From the NCBI GenBank assembly GCA_029776225.1, contig JAKOTR010000061.1:51486-115485 (forward strand): a stretch of 64,000 bases of DNA, in the 5' to 3' direction. The translations under genes were made by a program, and so were the position numbers. Below are positions 45,785-55,368 of the stretch, in pieces. How positions within the stretch are numbered: position 1 is the first letter of the stretch; the number at the start of each line of letters is the position of its first letter. The notes below the pieces were generated by a model. That model saw only the letters and a list, made by a program, of their open reading frames with translations. It made no database searches and was not told the DNA's origin. Source of the stretch: Acidobacteriota bacterium (lineage in GTDB: Bacteria; Acidobacteriota; Terriglobia; Bryobacterales; Bryobacteraceae).

Positions 45785-48700
45785 ACCCCGTGCGCGCTTC
45801 GCTCCGGCACCCGCAGGTGACGATCGCGATCAGCGTGATGGCACTGGTGGCGGGCCTGCACGCCTTGTTGCGGATGCCGCGCCGGGAAGATCCCAAGATC
45901 ACGATCCACACGGGCATCGTAGCCGCGTTCTATCCCGGCGCTACGGCCGAGGAAGTCGAGACGCAGGTCACGCGCAAGATCGAGGAGCGGCTGTTCCGCA
46001 CGGCGGGGGTGCGGCGGGAGAAAACCTTTTCGACCAGCCGCAACGGCTCGGTGTACATCAATGTCGAGCTCGAGGACTACGTCACCGATACCGATACCTT
46101 CTGGTCCAAGCTGCGCCTCGATCTGGCGCAACTGAAGGCGACGGACCTGCCGGAGGGGCTGATCGGCCCGGTCGTGGATTCGGATTTCGGCGATACGGTG
46201 GCGCTGCTGATTGCGATTCACGGGGACCGCTACGGCTACAGGGAGTTGAAGGAGTACGCGGAGCGAATCGAGACGGAGATTCGCCGCATCCGCGCGGTTT
46301 CGAAGATCCGGCTGATTGGGGAGCAGCAGGAGCGGATCGAAATCACGAGCTCGCTGGAGCGGCTGTCGCAGTATGCCGTCAACCCGTTGAAGGTGATCGC
46401 GGCGCTGCAGGGGCGCAACACGGTGCAGTTTGCCGGCGCCGTGCCGACCGAGCGCGGGGAACCGCCGATCGAGGCCAGCGGCGCGTTTCAAACCGAGGAG
46501 CAGATCCGGAACGTCATGATCGACGTTTCGCGCACGGGCCAGCCGGTGTATATCGGCGATCTGGCGAGTGTCGAGCGGGTGTATGAAGACCCATCCAAGT
46601 ACGCACGCACCGGCGGCAACCGGGCCATCCTGCTGGCCGTGGAGATGCAGGAGGGCAACAACATCGTCGATTTCGGCAATGCCGTGCGCGCCGCGCTGGA
46701 CCGGGTGCGCACCGATCTGCCGCCCGACCTCGGGATCGAGATGGTCGCGGACCAGCCGAGAGTTGTATCGGCGCGCGTGAACACCTTCATCCGGGAATTC
46801 GGGATTGCGATCGCGGCGGTGATTTTGGTGACCGTGCTTCTGCTGCCGCTCCGGGTGGCGGTCGTCTCGGCGGTGGCGATTCCGGTGACCATCGCGGTGA
46901 CCTTCGCACTGCTGAACGCCTTCGGGATCGAGCTGCACCAGGTATCGATCGCGGCACTGATCGTAGTGCTCGGGATGGTGGTGGACGACGCCATCGTGAT
47001 TGCGGACAACTACGTCGAGCTGCTCGATCGCGGTGTGGAGCGCGGAGAGGCCGCCTGGCGCAGCGCCACCGAGATGGCGGTTCCGGTGCTGACCGCGACG
47101 CTGACGATCATCGGTTCGTTTCTGCCGCTGCTTCTGCTCTCTGGCGCCGTTGGGGAGTTCATCAGAGCGCTGCCGCTGGCGGTGGCCTTTTCGCTGGGAA
47201 GTTCGTACGTCGTGGCGATGCTGGTGACGCCCCTGCTGGGCCGCTATTTCATCCGCCGTGGTTTGCATGCCTCCGGCGATGACGGCAGAAGACGATGGTC
47301 GCTCGTGGAGATCATGCAGCGGACCTATAACCGTACGATCGTGCCGGCTATCCGAATGAAGTGGGCGGTAGTGGCGTTCGGGGTGCTGGCCATAGCGGCG
47401 GGATTGTTCATGTTGCGCTGGGTGCCGCGGCAGTTCTTCCCGCTGGCCGAGCGCGATCAGTTCGTCGTGGATGTGTGGCTGCCGGAAGGCTGGAAAGTGG
47501 AAGCGACGGATGAGGCGGTGCAGCGCGTGGAAAAGGTGTTGAGCGAGGAACCCGACGTCACCGGCTTCACGTCGTTTATCGGGGCGAGCGCGCCGCGGTT
47601 TTACTACAACGTCAATCCGCAGTTGCCCGGCTCCAACTATGCGCAGGTGCTGGTAGCCACGCGGTCGGTGGAGGCGACACCCCGGCTCGTGGAGGCGCTG
47701 CGGCCGAAGCTGTCGCGTGCGATTCCCGAGGCTCGCGTGTTCGTGAAGGAGCTCCAGCAGGGGCAGGTGATGGAAGCTCCGGTGGAAGTGCGGATTTCCG
47801 GAGACGACGCCACGGTGCTCAAGGAGCTCGGCGCCCGGGTTGCCGGCCTGCTGCACGAGGTTCCGGGTGCGATCTACATCCACAACGACTGGCGCGAGGA
47901 CACCTACCGCTTGAAGGTGAACGTGCGGGAGGAGGTCGCCAACCGTCTCGGCCTGACCAATGCCAACATCGCGCGGCAGCTTGCGGGAGGATTTGAGGGC
48001 GCGCCGGTCACGACGTACTGGGAAGGGGATCGTGACGTCCCGGTAGTGCTGCGGCTGGAGCCGTCGCGGCGGCAGAGCTTCAAGGATGTGGCGAACACTT
48101 ACGTGATGTCGCCTTTGACCGGCGTTCGTGTACCGGTGGGCTCCATCGCGGAGCTCACTCCGGAATGGGGCCCGGGGCGCATCGTGCGGCGCAACGGCGT
48201 GAGGACCCTCACGGTGCGGGCCTTCGCGGGCGAGGGCAGGCTGCCCAGCGAGGTGCTGGCCGAGGTGCGGCCGGCCATCGACAGTCTGCCGCTGCCCGAG
48301 GGCTACCGGGTGTCCTATGGCGGCGAGTATGAAAACCAGCAGGAGACCTTCGGAGAGCTGGTGAGTGTGTTGTTGATCGGCCTGGCGGCGATCTACATGA
48401 TTCTGCTGTTTCAGTTCCGTTCCGTGGTCGATCCGCTGGTAGTGATGGCCGCGATTCCGCTGGCGCTGCCCGGGGCGGTAGTGGGGCTGCTGGTGACCGG
48501 CAATACCTTCGGCTTCACGGCTTTCATGGGAATCGTCAGCCTGGGAGGTGTGGTCGTGCGCAACTCGATCATCCTGGTGGACTACATCCGGGGCCGTATG
48601 GCCGAAGGCGAGAGCGTGGAGCAGGCGGCCATTGAAGCGGGCGAGAGGAGGCTGCGGCCGATTTTCCTGACCTCCATGGCGGCCGCCGTGGGAGTGACGC

Positions 48701-50157
48701 CGATGATTCTTTCCGGTTCCAGTCTGTGGTCGCCGCTGGCCAGCGCCATTGCGTTCGGGCTGATGGGGTCGATGTTCTTCACCCTGATTGTGATTCCGGC
48801 GCTGTATGTTCTGGTCCATGGGCGGCGTGTTCCCCGGCTGCCGGTGGTGGCGGGCGTACTGCTGCTAGCGTTGTGCGGCGGCGCGGCTGGGGCGGAGCGG
48901 CGCAAGCTGACGCTCGAGGAGGCGGTAGCGCTGGCCACCCAGCATAACGCGGCGGTCCGCTTGGCCAATGAGAAGGCGCGGGAAATGGAAGCGCGCGTCG
49001 ACGAGGCTCGGGCGGACTACTTCCCGGTGCTATCGAACGATACCAACGCTGTGCGCATCGCCGAACGGCAGCGGCTGGACATTCCGCGCGGCAGCATGGG
49101 GGTGTTTCCGGCGACCGGTCCGATTCCGCCGGGTGTTGTCGTGCTTCCGCTCGGCGAGCACAACTTTCTGCTGACCACTACGACCCTGGCGCAGCCGATT
49201 ACGCAACTGTGGAAGATCCGCGCGGGCGTGGACGTGGCGCGCGCGGATGCGGCGGGCGCGCGAGAGGATGTGCGCCGCGCGGAGAACGAGGTTGCGCTGA
49301 AGACCAAGGAACTTTTCTATGGCATTCTGGCGACCCAGCGGCGGCGCGATGCCGTGGCCGCCCAGATCCGCGCCGGAGAACTGCGCATCGCCGAAGCGAG
49401 CGATGCCGTGGAGGCGGGCATGGCGCTCGAGTTGCAGCTTGCCGAAGCGCGCGCGCAGATCGCGCAGGCCCGGCAAGGGCTGGGGCAGTTGGAAGACGCG
49501 CTGGCGGATTTGAATCTGGAGATGGCCGATTTGCTCGGGCTGCCGCTGGATACGGAACTGGAGCTGGTGCCCCCCGTGCCGGAGCGAACTGCCGTCAATG
49601 AGGCGGAGGCGGAGGAAACCGCGCTGGCGCAAAATCCCGAGATCCGGGCGGCGGAGCAGATGGTGGAAAAAGCGCGCGCTGCACGCAGGGCCGCGCGCGC
49701 CGAGTACGTTCCGGAAATCGGGGCCTTCGCGCAGCATGTCTATCAGAACGGAGTGCCGCTGCTTTCGCGCAATAACGGGGTTTTCGGGCTGCGCATGGAC
49801 TGGACGCTTTTCGAATTCGGCAAGCGCCGCGCCCGGCTGGCGGAGCGGGATTCGCAGATAGCGCAGGCGGAGCAGAACCTGGAGCGGCTGCGGAACCGTG
49901 TGCGCATCGACGTTGCCAAGGCCGTTCGCAAAGTGCGGCGGGCGGAAACGCAGGTGCAGGCGGCGGAGGCGCTGGTGGCCGCGCGAGAGGAAGCGTGGCG
50001 CGTGGCTTCAGACCGGGTCGAGGCGGGAACCGCGAACCGGTCGGTGCTGCTGGAAGCCGAAGCGGCGCTGCTGGCGGCGCAGGCGGACCTCATCCGGGCG
50101 CAGTACGACCGGAGCGTGGCGCTCGCGGAGCTGGACAGGCTGAAGGGGGAGCGCTGA
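45781..50157 (+). CDS. Fusion: RND efflux permease (AcrB-like) and TolC-family outer membrane factor in one frame
   Basis: One uninterrupted frame of 1458 codons. Residues 1-1012 form a complete RND/MMPL permease with 12 membrane segments. It starts MNPVRASLRHPQVTIAISV and shows the conserved LGMVVDDAIVIADNYVE (TM4 Asp pair, about residue 400) and a late GVVVRNSIILVDYIRG. At residues of about 1018-1038 a new hydrophobic stretch (LPVVAGVLLLALCGGAAGAE) looks like a signal peptide. Residues of about 1040-1458 are a full TolC/OEP domain (KLTLEEAVALATQHNAAVRL, four long coiled-coil helices, GLRMDWTLFEFGKRRARLAE). Such proteins are normally separate. Maturation by signal peptidase or an internal start near 48844 (GTG GTG) is possible. 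Substrates are unknown. Confidence 0.9.
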   Translation: MNPVRASLRHPQVTIAISVMALVAGLHALLRMPRREDPKITIHTGIVAAFYPGATAEEVETQVTRKIEERLFRTAGVRREKTFSTSRNGSVYINVELEDYVTDTDTFWSKLRLDLAQLKATDLPEGLIGPVVDSDFGDTVALLIAIHGDRYGYRELKEYAERIETEIRRIRAVSKIRLIGEQQERIEITSSLERLSQYAVNPLKVIAALQGRNTVQFAGAVPTERGEPPIEASGAFQTEEQIRNVMIDVSRTGQPVYIGDLASVERVYEDPSKYARTGGNRAILLAVEMQEGNNIVDFGNAVRAALDRVRTDLPPDLGIEMVADQPRVVSARVNTFIREFGIAIAAVILVTVLLLPLRVAVVSAVAIPVTIAVTFALLNAFGIELHQVSIAALIVVLGMVVDDAIVIADNYVELLDRGVERGEAAWRSATEMAVPVLTATLTIIGSFLPLLLLSGAVGEFIRALPLAVAFSLGSSYVVAMLVTPLLGRYFIRRGLHASGDDGRRRWSLVEIMQRTYNRTIVPAIRMKWAVVAFGVLAIAAGLFMLRWVPRQFFPLAERDQFVVDVWLPEGWKVEATDEAVQRVEKVLSEEPDVTGFTSFIGASAPRFYYNVNPQLPGSNYAQVLVATRSVEATPRLVEALRPKLSRAIPEARVFVKELQQGQVMEAPVEVRISGDDATVLKELGARVAGLLHEVPGAIYIHNDWREDTYRLKVNVREEVANRLGLTNANIARQLAGGFEGAPVTTYWEGDRDVPVVLRLEPSRRQSFKDVANTYVMSPLTGVRVPVGSIAELTPEWGPGRIVRRNGVRTLTVRAFAGEGRLPSEVLAEVRPAIDSLPLPEGYRVSYGGEYENQQETFGELVSVLLIGLAAIYMILLFQFRSVVDPLVVMAAIPLALPGAVVGLLVTGNTFGFTAFMGIVSLGGVVVRNSIILVDYIRGRMAEGESVEQAAIEAGERRLRPIFLTSMAAAVGVTPMILSGSSLWSPLASAIAFGLMGSMFFTLIVIPALYVLVHGRRVPRLPVVAGVLLLALCGGAAGAERRKLTLEEAVALATQHNAAVRLANEKAREMEARVDEARADYFPVLSNDTNAVRIAERQRLDIPRGSMGVFPATGPIPPGVVVLPLGEHNFLLTTTTLAQPITQLWKIRAGVDVARADAAGAREDVRRAENEVALKTKELFYGILATQRRRDAVAAQIRAGELRIAEASDAVEAGMALELQLAEARAQIAQARQGLGQLEDALADLNLEMADLLGLPLDTELELVPPVPERTAVNEAEAEETALAQNPEIRAAEQMVEKARAARRAARAEYVPEIGAFAQHVYQNGVPLLSRNNGVFGLRMDWTLFEFGKRRARLAERDSQIAQAEQNLERLRNRVRIDVAKAVRKVRRAETQVQAAEALVAAREEAWRVASDRVEAGTANRSVLLEAEAALLAAQADLIRAQYDRSVALAELDRLKGER

Positions 50158-50257
50158 CGCGGCGCAGCGTGCCGAACCGGCCGCGATAGACAAAGCGCCT
50201 AGTGCGCCATACTGAACTTAGGTTGCTCGGTCAACCGCTTAGATAGAGAAGAATCCA

Positions 50258-50851
50258 ATGCTTGGCGTCTTGTTTTCAGTTATTCTGCTGGCCGAAAGCG
50301 CTTTAGTCAACATTCAGGATGTCGCCCCCGGCATCCGCCTGGACATACGTTACGCGACGGCGCGCAACTTCACCGGCACAAAGCTGTATGAGGAAGCCGC
50401 CTGCTATCTGCGCGCTCCGGCAGCCCGCGCGCTCGCCGCCGCGCAGCGCGAACTGGAAAAGCAGGGATTAGGGCTCAAGATCTACGATTGCTACCGCCCG
50501 CTTTCGGTTCAAAGAAAGCTCTGGAAGCTGGTGCCGGATGAGCGTTACGTCGCGAATCCGGAGAAGGGGTCGCGGCATAATCGCGGAGCGGCGGTCGACC
50601 TGACGCTGGTCGATCGCAACGGCCGCGAGCTTCCCATGCCCACGGAGTACGACGACTTCAGCGAGCGCGCTCATCGCAACTACAACGCGCTGCCTGAATC
50701 CGTAATCCGTAATCGCGCCCTGCTGGAAGACCTCATGAGGCGCCACGGGTTCGAGCCCCTGCCTACCGAATGGTGGCACTTCGACTTCACCGGCTGGGAG
50801 CAATACCCGCCCGAAGACGTGCCTTTTTCCGAGCTGAAGAAGAAACAGTGA
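50258..50851 (+). CDS. D-Ala-D-Ala dipeptidase (VanX/DdpX family, M15D)
   Basis: A 197-residue protein with a short hydrophobic N-terminus (MLGVLFSVILLAESAL), so it is probably exported. The dipeptidase pattern is complete. Zinc ligands lie in GSRHNRGAAVDLTL (SxHxxGxAxD) and EWWHFDF, and the catalytic Glu precedes WWH. VanX-type enzymes hydrolyse D-Ala-D-Ala, giving vancomycin tolerance or recycling peptidoglycan. No van regulators or ligases are nearby, and the exported location suggests nutrient recycling. It stands alone, 100 bp downstream of the efflux gene. Confidence 0.9.
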   Translation: MLGVLFSVILLAESALVNIQDVAPGIRLDIRYATARNFTGTKLYEEAACYLRAPAARALAAAQRELEKQGLGLKIYDCYRPLSVQRKLWKLVPDERYVANPEKGSRHNRGAAVDLTLVDRNGRELPMPTEYDDFSERAHRNYNALPESVIRNRALLEDLMRRHGFEPLPTEWWHFDFTGWEQYPPEDVPFSELKKKQ

Positions 50852-50998
50852 CCGCCCCATGAGTGGCGCGGCGCGCTGCCGGCAACCGCCTTCATCGCGC
50901 GAATCGCGACCCGGGGCAACCACGCGCCCGTTCCGGAGAGTACCGCTGGCCCTTCAGCCCTGGGGTGAGGACGAGCCTCACCCTTGAAGCAGGGCGGA

Positions 50999-51184
50999 CT
51001 AACGCTCCTGGACGGGAAGCCTGGGCCGCGGCATGCTACAGTTTCGAAACTGTGCCGAGCCGTAATTCGTCACCCAGACGTTGACTCCGTCGAATGCCAA
51101 CACTACCCCGTCGCTGGCCCGCAGCTTCGTCACAGTATCGTCGCCGCTATTCGCCATCCAGATGTGGGCCCCGTCGAACGCCAC
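50999..51184 (-). pseudogene. Fragment of an NHL/YVTN-type beta-propeller gene
   Basis: A leftward frame reads AFDGAHIWMANSGDDTVTKL followed by LAFDGVNVWVTNYGS, two blade-like repeats typical of acidobacterial NHL proteins. It begins abruptly next to the higB remnant, lacks a start and has no further blades. After VTNYGS the reading runs into a palindrome (ACAGTTTCGAAACTGT). It is a scrap left by recombination. Confidence 0.65.
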
Positions 51185-51185
51185 G

Positions 51186-51224
51186 CCTCTTGCTTACAAC
51201 GTCGAGATCGTGGACTATCACTAG
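51186..51224 (+). pseudogene. higB: C-terminal remnant of higB toxin
   Basis: Codons in front of higA read AYNVEIVDYH* and stop at TAG 51222-51224. HigB toxins end with this kind of DVEIVDYH sequence immediately before higA. Only about 12 codons are left. Upstream sequence is the propeller fragment in the opposite orientation, so the toxin gene was lost by replacement. Confidence 0.6.
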
Positions 51225-51233
51225 GAGGCATTC

Positions 51234-51542
51234 ATGGCCACGAAGTCAGCAAAGCGTTTGGCGCCGGTCCATCCCGGCGAAGTACTTCAAGACCTGCTTC
51301 AGGAAGCCGGCTTGACGGTGAACGCTCTTGCCCTTGCTCTTCGCGTGCCGGCGAACAGAATCGGGGGCATCATCAAGGGCCAGCGTGGCATCACGGTCGA
51401 TACGGCCTTGCGGCTTGCCCGCTATTTCGGAACCTCGGCACAGATGTGGATGAGCCTTCAGGCGAAGTACGACCTTGGAACCGCCGAAGACACTATAGGC
51501 CGCAGGATAGAGCGAGAGGTCCTGCCCCGGTCCGCAGCTTGA
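51234..51542 (+). CDS. higA: HigA-family antitoxin (orphan)
   Basis: A 102-residue XRE-type HTH antitoxin. It starts MATKSAKRLAPVHPGEVLQD, followed by the HTH segment LTVNALALALRVPANRIGGI and ITVDTALRLARYFGTSAQMW, the classical HigA signature. SD AGGAGG lies six bases before the ATG and overlaps the stop of the higB remnant. With the toxin gone, it may be a decaying leftover, or it may protect against related HigB toxins. Confidence 0.92.
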   Translation: MATKSAKRLAPVHPGEVLQDLLQEAGLTVNALALALRVPANRIGGIIKGQRGITVDTALRLARYFGTSAQMWMSLQAKYDLGTAEDTIGRRIEREVLPRSAA

Positions 51543-51668
51543 GTGTCATGCGGCCGCCAGACCAGAGCTGACCGCACGGTGCGGTCGCAAGCGGCGCCCA
51601 CCAGTGAAGTCAGTCTCGTGAGCGCTTTTCCCTGTCCGCTGCCCGGCCCAGGGGAACAGCGAAGCGAA

Positions 51669-51694
51669 GCAGGACGGGCGCGGCGCCCGTCCTG
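51669..51694. terminator. Strong stem-loop downstream of the TonB receptor gene
   Basis: An 11-bp stem GCAGGACGGGC / GCCCGTCCTGC with a short loop. It lies 15 bases past the stop of the receptor at 51709. On the minus strand it is followed by TTCGCTTCGCTGTT. Confidence 0.7.
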
Positions 51695-51708
51695 CCGGAA
51701 GGAGACTG

Positions 51709-54700
51709 CTAGAAGTACAACTTTATGCCGGCCTGCATCTGCCGGGGGGTATTCGCCTGGCTTCTCACGAGACCGAATTCCTGGCTGGTGAGGCTGTTGT
51801 TCGGACTGCCGAAGCGAACGCGATTCAACGTGTTGAATGCCTCCCAGCGGAAGTCCATCCGGACGCTCTCGGTGAACCGGAAGGTGCGGGCGACCGAGAT
51901 GTTTTCGTTTAACACCCAGGGGCCGCGCTCCTTCGGGTTGCGCCGGGTGCCGGTGCCGAACAGCGACTTCGCGACATAGGCCTTCTTGCCGGCCGGCGCG
52001 AGATCCGTCGGGGTCTTCTCGAACTTGGCCGGGTCCCACCACAGGTCCACCATGGGGTCGAACTTTTCGCCTCTGGGTGTGGCGCGCCAGTCGTTGTAGT
52101 CGAGCACGGTGATGCGGTTGCCGGCCTGGGTGATGCGCAGGCTGTAGCCGGGGTCCACCATCAAGGGCGTGCCGGAGGCGTAGGTATGCACGCCGGCGAT
52201 GCGCCATCCACCGAGAATATGGTTGGCGATGCCGGTGGTGAACCACTTACGGCCCCTGCCGAACGGCAGTTCGTAGCTGTAGTTGATCTTGAAGACGTGG
52301 GTCTGGTCGCTCCGGGAGAGCGCCTTTTCCAACTTCAGGTTGTAGGCGTCCATGGACCCGCCGCCATCGGCGTTGGCGGCCTCGGCGGTGGAGAACATCT
52401 TCGAGAGTACGTAGGAGCCCATGAACTGCAGTCCGTCCGAATAGCGCTTTTCGATTTTTGCGATCAGCGCATTGTAGGTGGAGTTGCCGCTCCGGTCTCC
52501 GCCGTCGCTGCCGGTGTTGATGTTGCCAAAGTGCGGATAGGGACGGAGAGCCTGGCCCACGCTGGCGCTGCCGGGGAAGCCCGAGTACGGCCAGGGGATC
52601 CCGGCGTCACGGGCGGCGGCCGAATCCATGCGGGAGTTCATCAGGGCATAGGTGGCATCGAATCCAAGCCGGTCCACCAGCTCGTAGAACACCTTCGGAT
52701 TCATCTGATTGATCTTCACCTGGTTGGTGGTCAGGTGATGCCCCATGACGCCGTTATAGCCGACCTCGGCGACGAACTGATAGGGCAACTGGCGCTGGAT
52801 GTTGAAGCTGAAGTTCAGGTACTCCGGCAGCCGGCCGGCGTCGTACTTCTGCCAGTAGGGCGGGCTGTTGGTAATGGCGCCGTTGAGGTTCAGAAAGTCC
52901 GGCACCAGGAACGGCGGCTGCGGCCAAGGGGGCATGCCATCGTCCCAGTTGAACGCCGGGGTGATGCTGCCGTCGGTGGTGGCCCAGTTGTACTCGCCGA
53001 TGAAGCCCTGCCAGTGCGAACTGCCGCCGGTGTTCTTCATGGGAGCAAAACTGCGGGAGGCGGAAGCGCGGATCACGGTCCTGTCATTGAGGCTGTAGGC
53101 CAGGCCCAGACGCGGGCTGAAGCCCCACGGCCACCCCGGATAGAGGGTGCGGCTGCCGACGCGGCCGGGACCGAAGCCGGCGTAGATCAGCGCGCCCGGA
53201 CGCCCGCCCGCGCTCGGGTTCGGAAGATCCGGATCGAAGTTGTTGTACCCGTCCGGATGATGGCCTTCCACGGTCGGCGGAGTGTATTCCCAGCGCAGGC
53301 CGTAGCTCACGGTCAGGTTCCGGGTGGCGCGCCAGTCATCCTGAGCGTACCAGGCCCAGTACCGCCACTGGTTGGATACGTACCGCAGCGTCTGCAAGCG
53401 GGCTTCGCTGACTTCGCCGAGCAGGAACGACGCGAAGCCGTTGCCGCTCAACCCGGTCTGGTCCCCCGGAACGCTGGTCATCTGCCGACGGAAGGTGAAC
53501 CCGCCGGTGCCGGTGTGCTGGCCGTAGCCGTTATAGTGGTCGCGCTGCCATTGGAACCCGAACTTGTAGGTATGGGTGCCGCTGATCACGCTGAGATCGT
53601 TGGCAATGGACCACGCCTTGTTGGCGGACCCGCCCCACTCTTCACGTCCCCAGGAAGTGTAGCCATCCATGGAGATTCCGGGGAAGTTCAGGTCGGGGTC
53701 GGCGACGTTCTTGATGCCGAGTTTCGTCCCCCAGCCCTTGTGGTGGTTGTAGGAAGCCTTCATCTGCCACCAGTCGTTGACGCCGAAGCTGACGTGATTC
53801 AGAACGCGGGGCGTGATGGTCCAATCCCACGTACCGCGGTACACTCGCGTGTTCGTGTCGTCCACGCGGAAGTCGTTCAGCGGGACGGGGAGGCCCGGGG
53901 GCGCGTCGCCCAGGAAGTCTTGAAGCTGCTGGCCCCAGTGGAACAGGAAGCCAATCCGGTGCTTCATATTTGGGTTGTGATCCAGCTTGATATCCAGCTT
54001 GTCCCACGGCAGGATATTGCCGCCCTCGGAAACGACGAAGTTGTTGCGCGGGTTCGGATTCAGGATGCCGCTGGGATCGGGCTGGTTCGGAACCATGGTC
54101 GCGTACTGGATGATTCTCTTCGAGAGCTCGCTGAAACGGGCGGTGGGAATCCGGGCGTTCGGGAACGGATCCCGGATGTAGCCGGAGCCGTTCGGATTCG
54201 GCCGGGTGGTGGCCGGATCGTAGATAGGCATCAGGTTGCCTTGGGCGTCCTTCCAGTTAGAGAAGTCGCCCTCGTACATCTCGGGCAACGGCACCGTGCG
54301 GAACGCCGCGCTGGTGCCGGCACGGTTGCGGAAACCTTCGTACGACGCGAAGAAGAACGTCCGGTTGTGGCCGTCGTAAATCTTCGGGAGAATGATGGGT
54401 CCACCGATGGTTCCGCCGAAGTCGCTCTGCTTCAGAACGGGCCTTTCTTTGTTCAGCGCGTTGTTGAACCACGCGTTGGCGTCGAAAGCATCGTTGCGAA
54501 GGAACTCATACAGAGTCCCGTGAAGCTCGTTCGTGCCGGATTTCGACACGAAGCTCATGGCGCCGCCGCCGGCGCGGCCGAACTCGGCCTTGAAGCCGTT
54601 GGTTTCGATATTGAACTCCGTGATGGCCTCCACGGAAGGAGAGTTCACCATCGTCCAGAGCTTCTGGTCGAAAGGCGCCGCAGGAGTGGCGGAAATGCCG

Positions 54701-55251
54701 TCTACGGTCAGGTCCCAGCCCGCTTCCTGGCCGCCGCCGATGCTGAAGTTTCCGGTGTCCTTGGACTCCGGCGCAATCAGCGCCAGGTTAATGGGCGAGC
54801 GAAGCTGGCCGCCAACCACGAGCGGGAGATCTTCCACAAACCTGTTCGTCACCGCCGTGGAAACGGTGGCGCTATCGGTGGAGAGCTGCGCCGCTTCGGC
54901 CACTACCGAAACGGAGTCGCTCACCTGACCTACCTGTAAACTGCCGTCCACACGGACGGTTGCGCCCACGTTCAGGACGACGTTGTCCCGCACGAGGGTC
55001 CGGAAACCCGGGGCGCTGATCTCGACTCTGTAGGTCCCGATCGGCAGCCCGGGGATTGTGTACTCGCCTTGCGCAGAGGTTTCCACCACCCGCTCCACGT
55101 TTGTCGCTGAGTGAACCGCTTTCACCCTGGCGCCGGGGATGACCGCGCCGCTCTCGTCGTTGACGGTGCCAACGAGGATTCCACGGTCAGACTGTCCCCA
55201 GGAGAGAGTCCCCAGCATCAGGGCACACCACAGGCGTAGTGATGCTTTCAT
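51709..55251 (-). CDS. TonB-dependent receptor with N-terminal CarboxypepD_reg domain (Oar-like)
   Basis: A 1180-residue outer membrane protein. The signal peptide (MKASLRLWCALMLGTLSWGQ) is followed at residues of about 25-105 by a carboxypeptidase-regulatory/Cna-B-like domain (GAVIPGARVKAVHSATN, GEYTIPGLPIGTYRVEI). Next come a plug domain (residues of about 110-240) and a large barrel ending in the beta-signal QAGIKLYF. Proteins of this architecture take up large glycans or other substrates with TonB-ExbBD in Acidobacteria. The ligand cannot be told. ATG 55251 has GAGGGG upstream; the open frame also has a TTG at 55266. It is divergent from the second receptor at 55883. Confidence 0.93.
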   Translation of the reverse strand: MKASLRLWCALMLGTLSWGQSDRGILVGTVNDESGAVIPGARVKAVHSATNVERVVETSAQGEYTIPGLPIGTYRVEISAPGFRTLVRDNVVLNVGATVRVDGSLQVGQVSDSVSVVAEAAQLSTDSATVSTAVTNRFVEDLPLVVGGQLRSPINLALIAPESKDTGNFSIGGGQEAGWDLTVDGISATPAAPFDQKLWTMVNSPSVEAITEFNIETNGFKAEFGRAGGGAMSFVSKSGTNELHGTLYEFLRNDAFDANAWFNNALNKERPVLKQSDFGGTIGGPIILPKIYDGHNRTFFFASYEGFRNRAGTSAAFRTVPLPEMYEGDFSNWKDAQGNLMPIYDPATTRPNPNGSGYIRDPFPNARIPTARFSELSKRIIQYATMVPNQPDPSGILNPNPRNNFVVSEGGNILPWDKLDIKLDHNPNMKHRIGFLFHWGQQLQDFLGDAPPGLPVPLNDFRVDDTNTRVYRGTWDWTITPRVLNHVSFGVNDWWQMKASYNHHKGWGTKLGIKNVADPDLNFPGISMDGYTSWGREEWGGSANKAWSIANDLSVISGTHTYKFGFQWQRDHYNGYGQHTGTGGFTFRRQMTSVPGDQTGLSGNGFASFLLGEVSEARLQTLRYVSNQWRYWAWYAQDDWRATRNLTVSYGLRWEYTPPTVEGHHPDGYNNFDPDLPNPSAGGRPGALIYAGFGPGRVGSRTLYPGWPWGFSPRLGLAYSLNDRTVIRASASRSFAPMKNTGGSSHWQGFIGEYNWATTDGSITPAFNWDDGMPPWPQPPFLVPDFLNLNGAITNSPPYWQKYDAGRLPEYLNFSFNIQRQLPYQFVAEVGYNGVMGHHLTTNQVKINQMNPKVFYELVDRLGFDATYALMNSRMDSAAARDAGIPWPYSGFPGSASVGQALRPYPHFGNINTGSDGGDRSGNSTYNALIAKIEKRYSDGLQFMGSYVLSKMFSTAEAANADGGGSMDAYNLKLEKALSRSDQTHVFKINYSYELPFGRGRKWFTTGIANHILGGWRIAGVHTYASGTPLMVDPGYSLRITQAGNRITVLDYNDWRATPRGEKFDPMVDLWWDPAKFEKTPTDLAPAGKKAYVAKSLFGTGTRRNPKERGPWVLNENISVARTFRFTESVRMDFRWEAFNTLNRVRFGSPNNSLTSQEFGLVRSQANTPRQMQAGIKLYF

Positions 55252-55368
55252 GTGTTTTCCCCTCAAAGCTCAGCAAAGTTGGAACCGCTGCGGCGGGATT
55301 ATATATCAAGGCAAACCATAAAGAAAAGCCTGAATCACTAACTAAGATGTAAACTTACCGGCGTAATC

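Noticed and set aside
45637..48819. Minus-strand open frame of over 1000 codons opposite the RND pump
   Set aside because: His/Arg/Gln-rich translation with no domain; antisense shadow of a well-supported gene.
52186..54939. Plus-strand open frame of about 900 codons opposite the first TonB receptor
   Set aside because: No family, Val/Arg/Ala-rich composition, antisense of a clear receptor gene.
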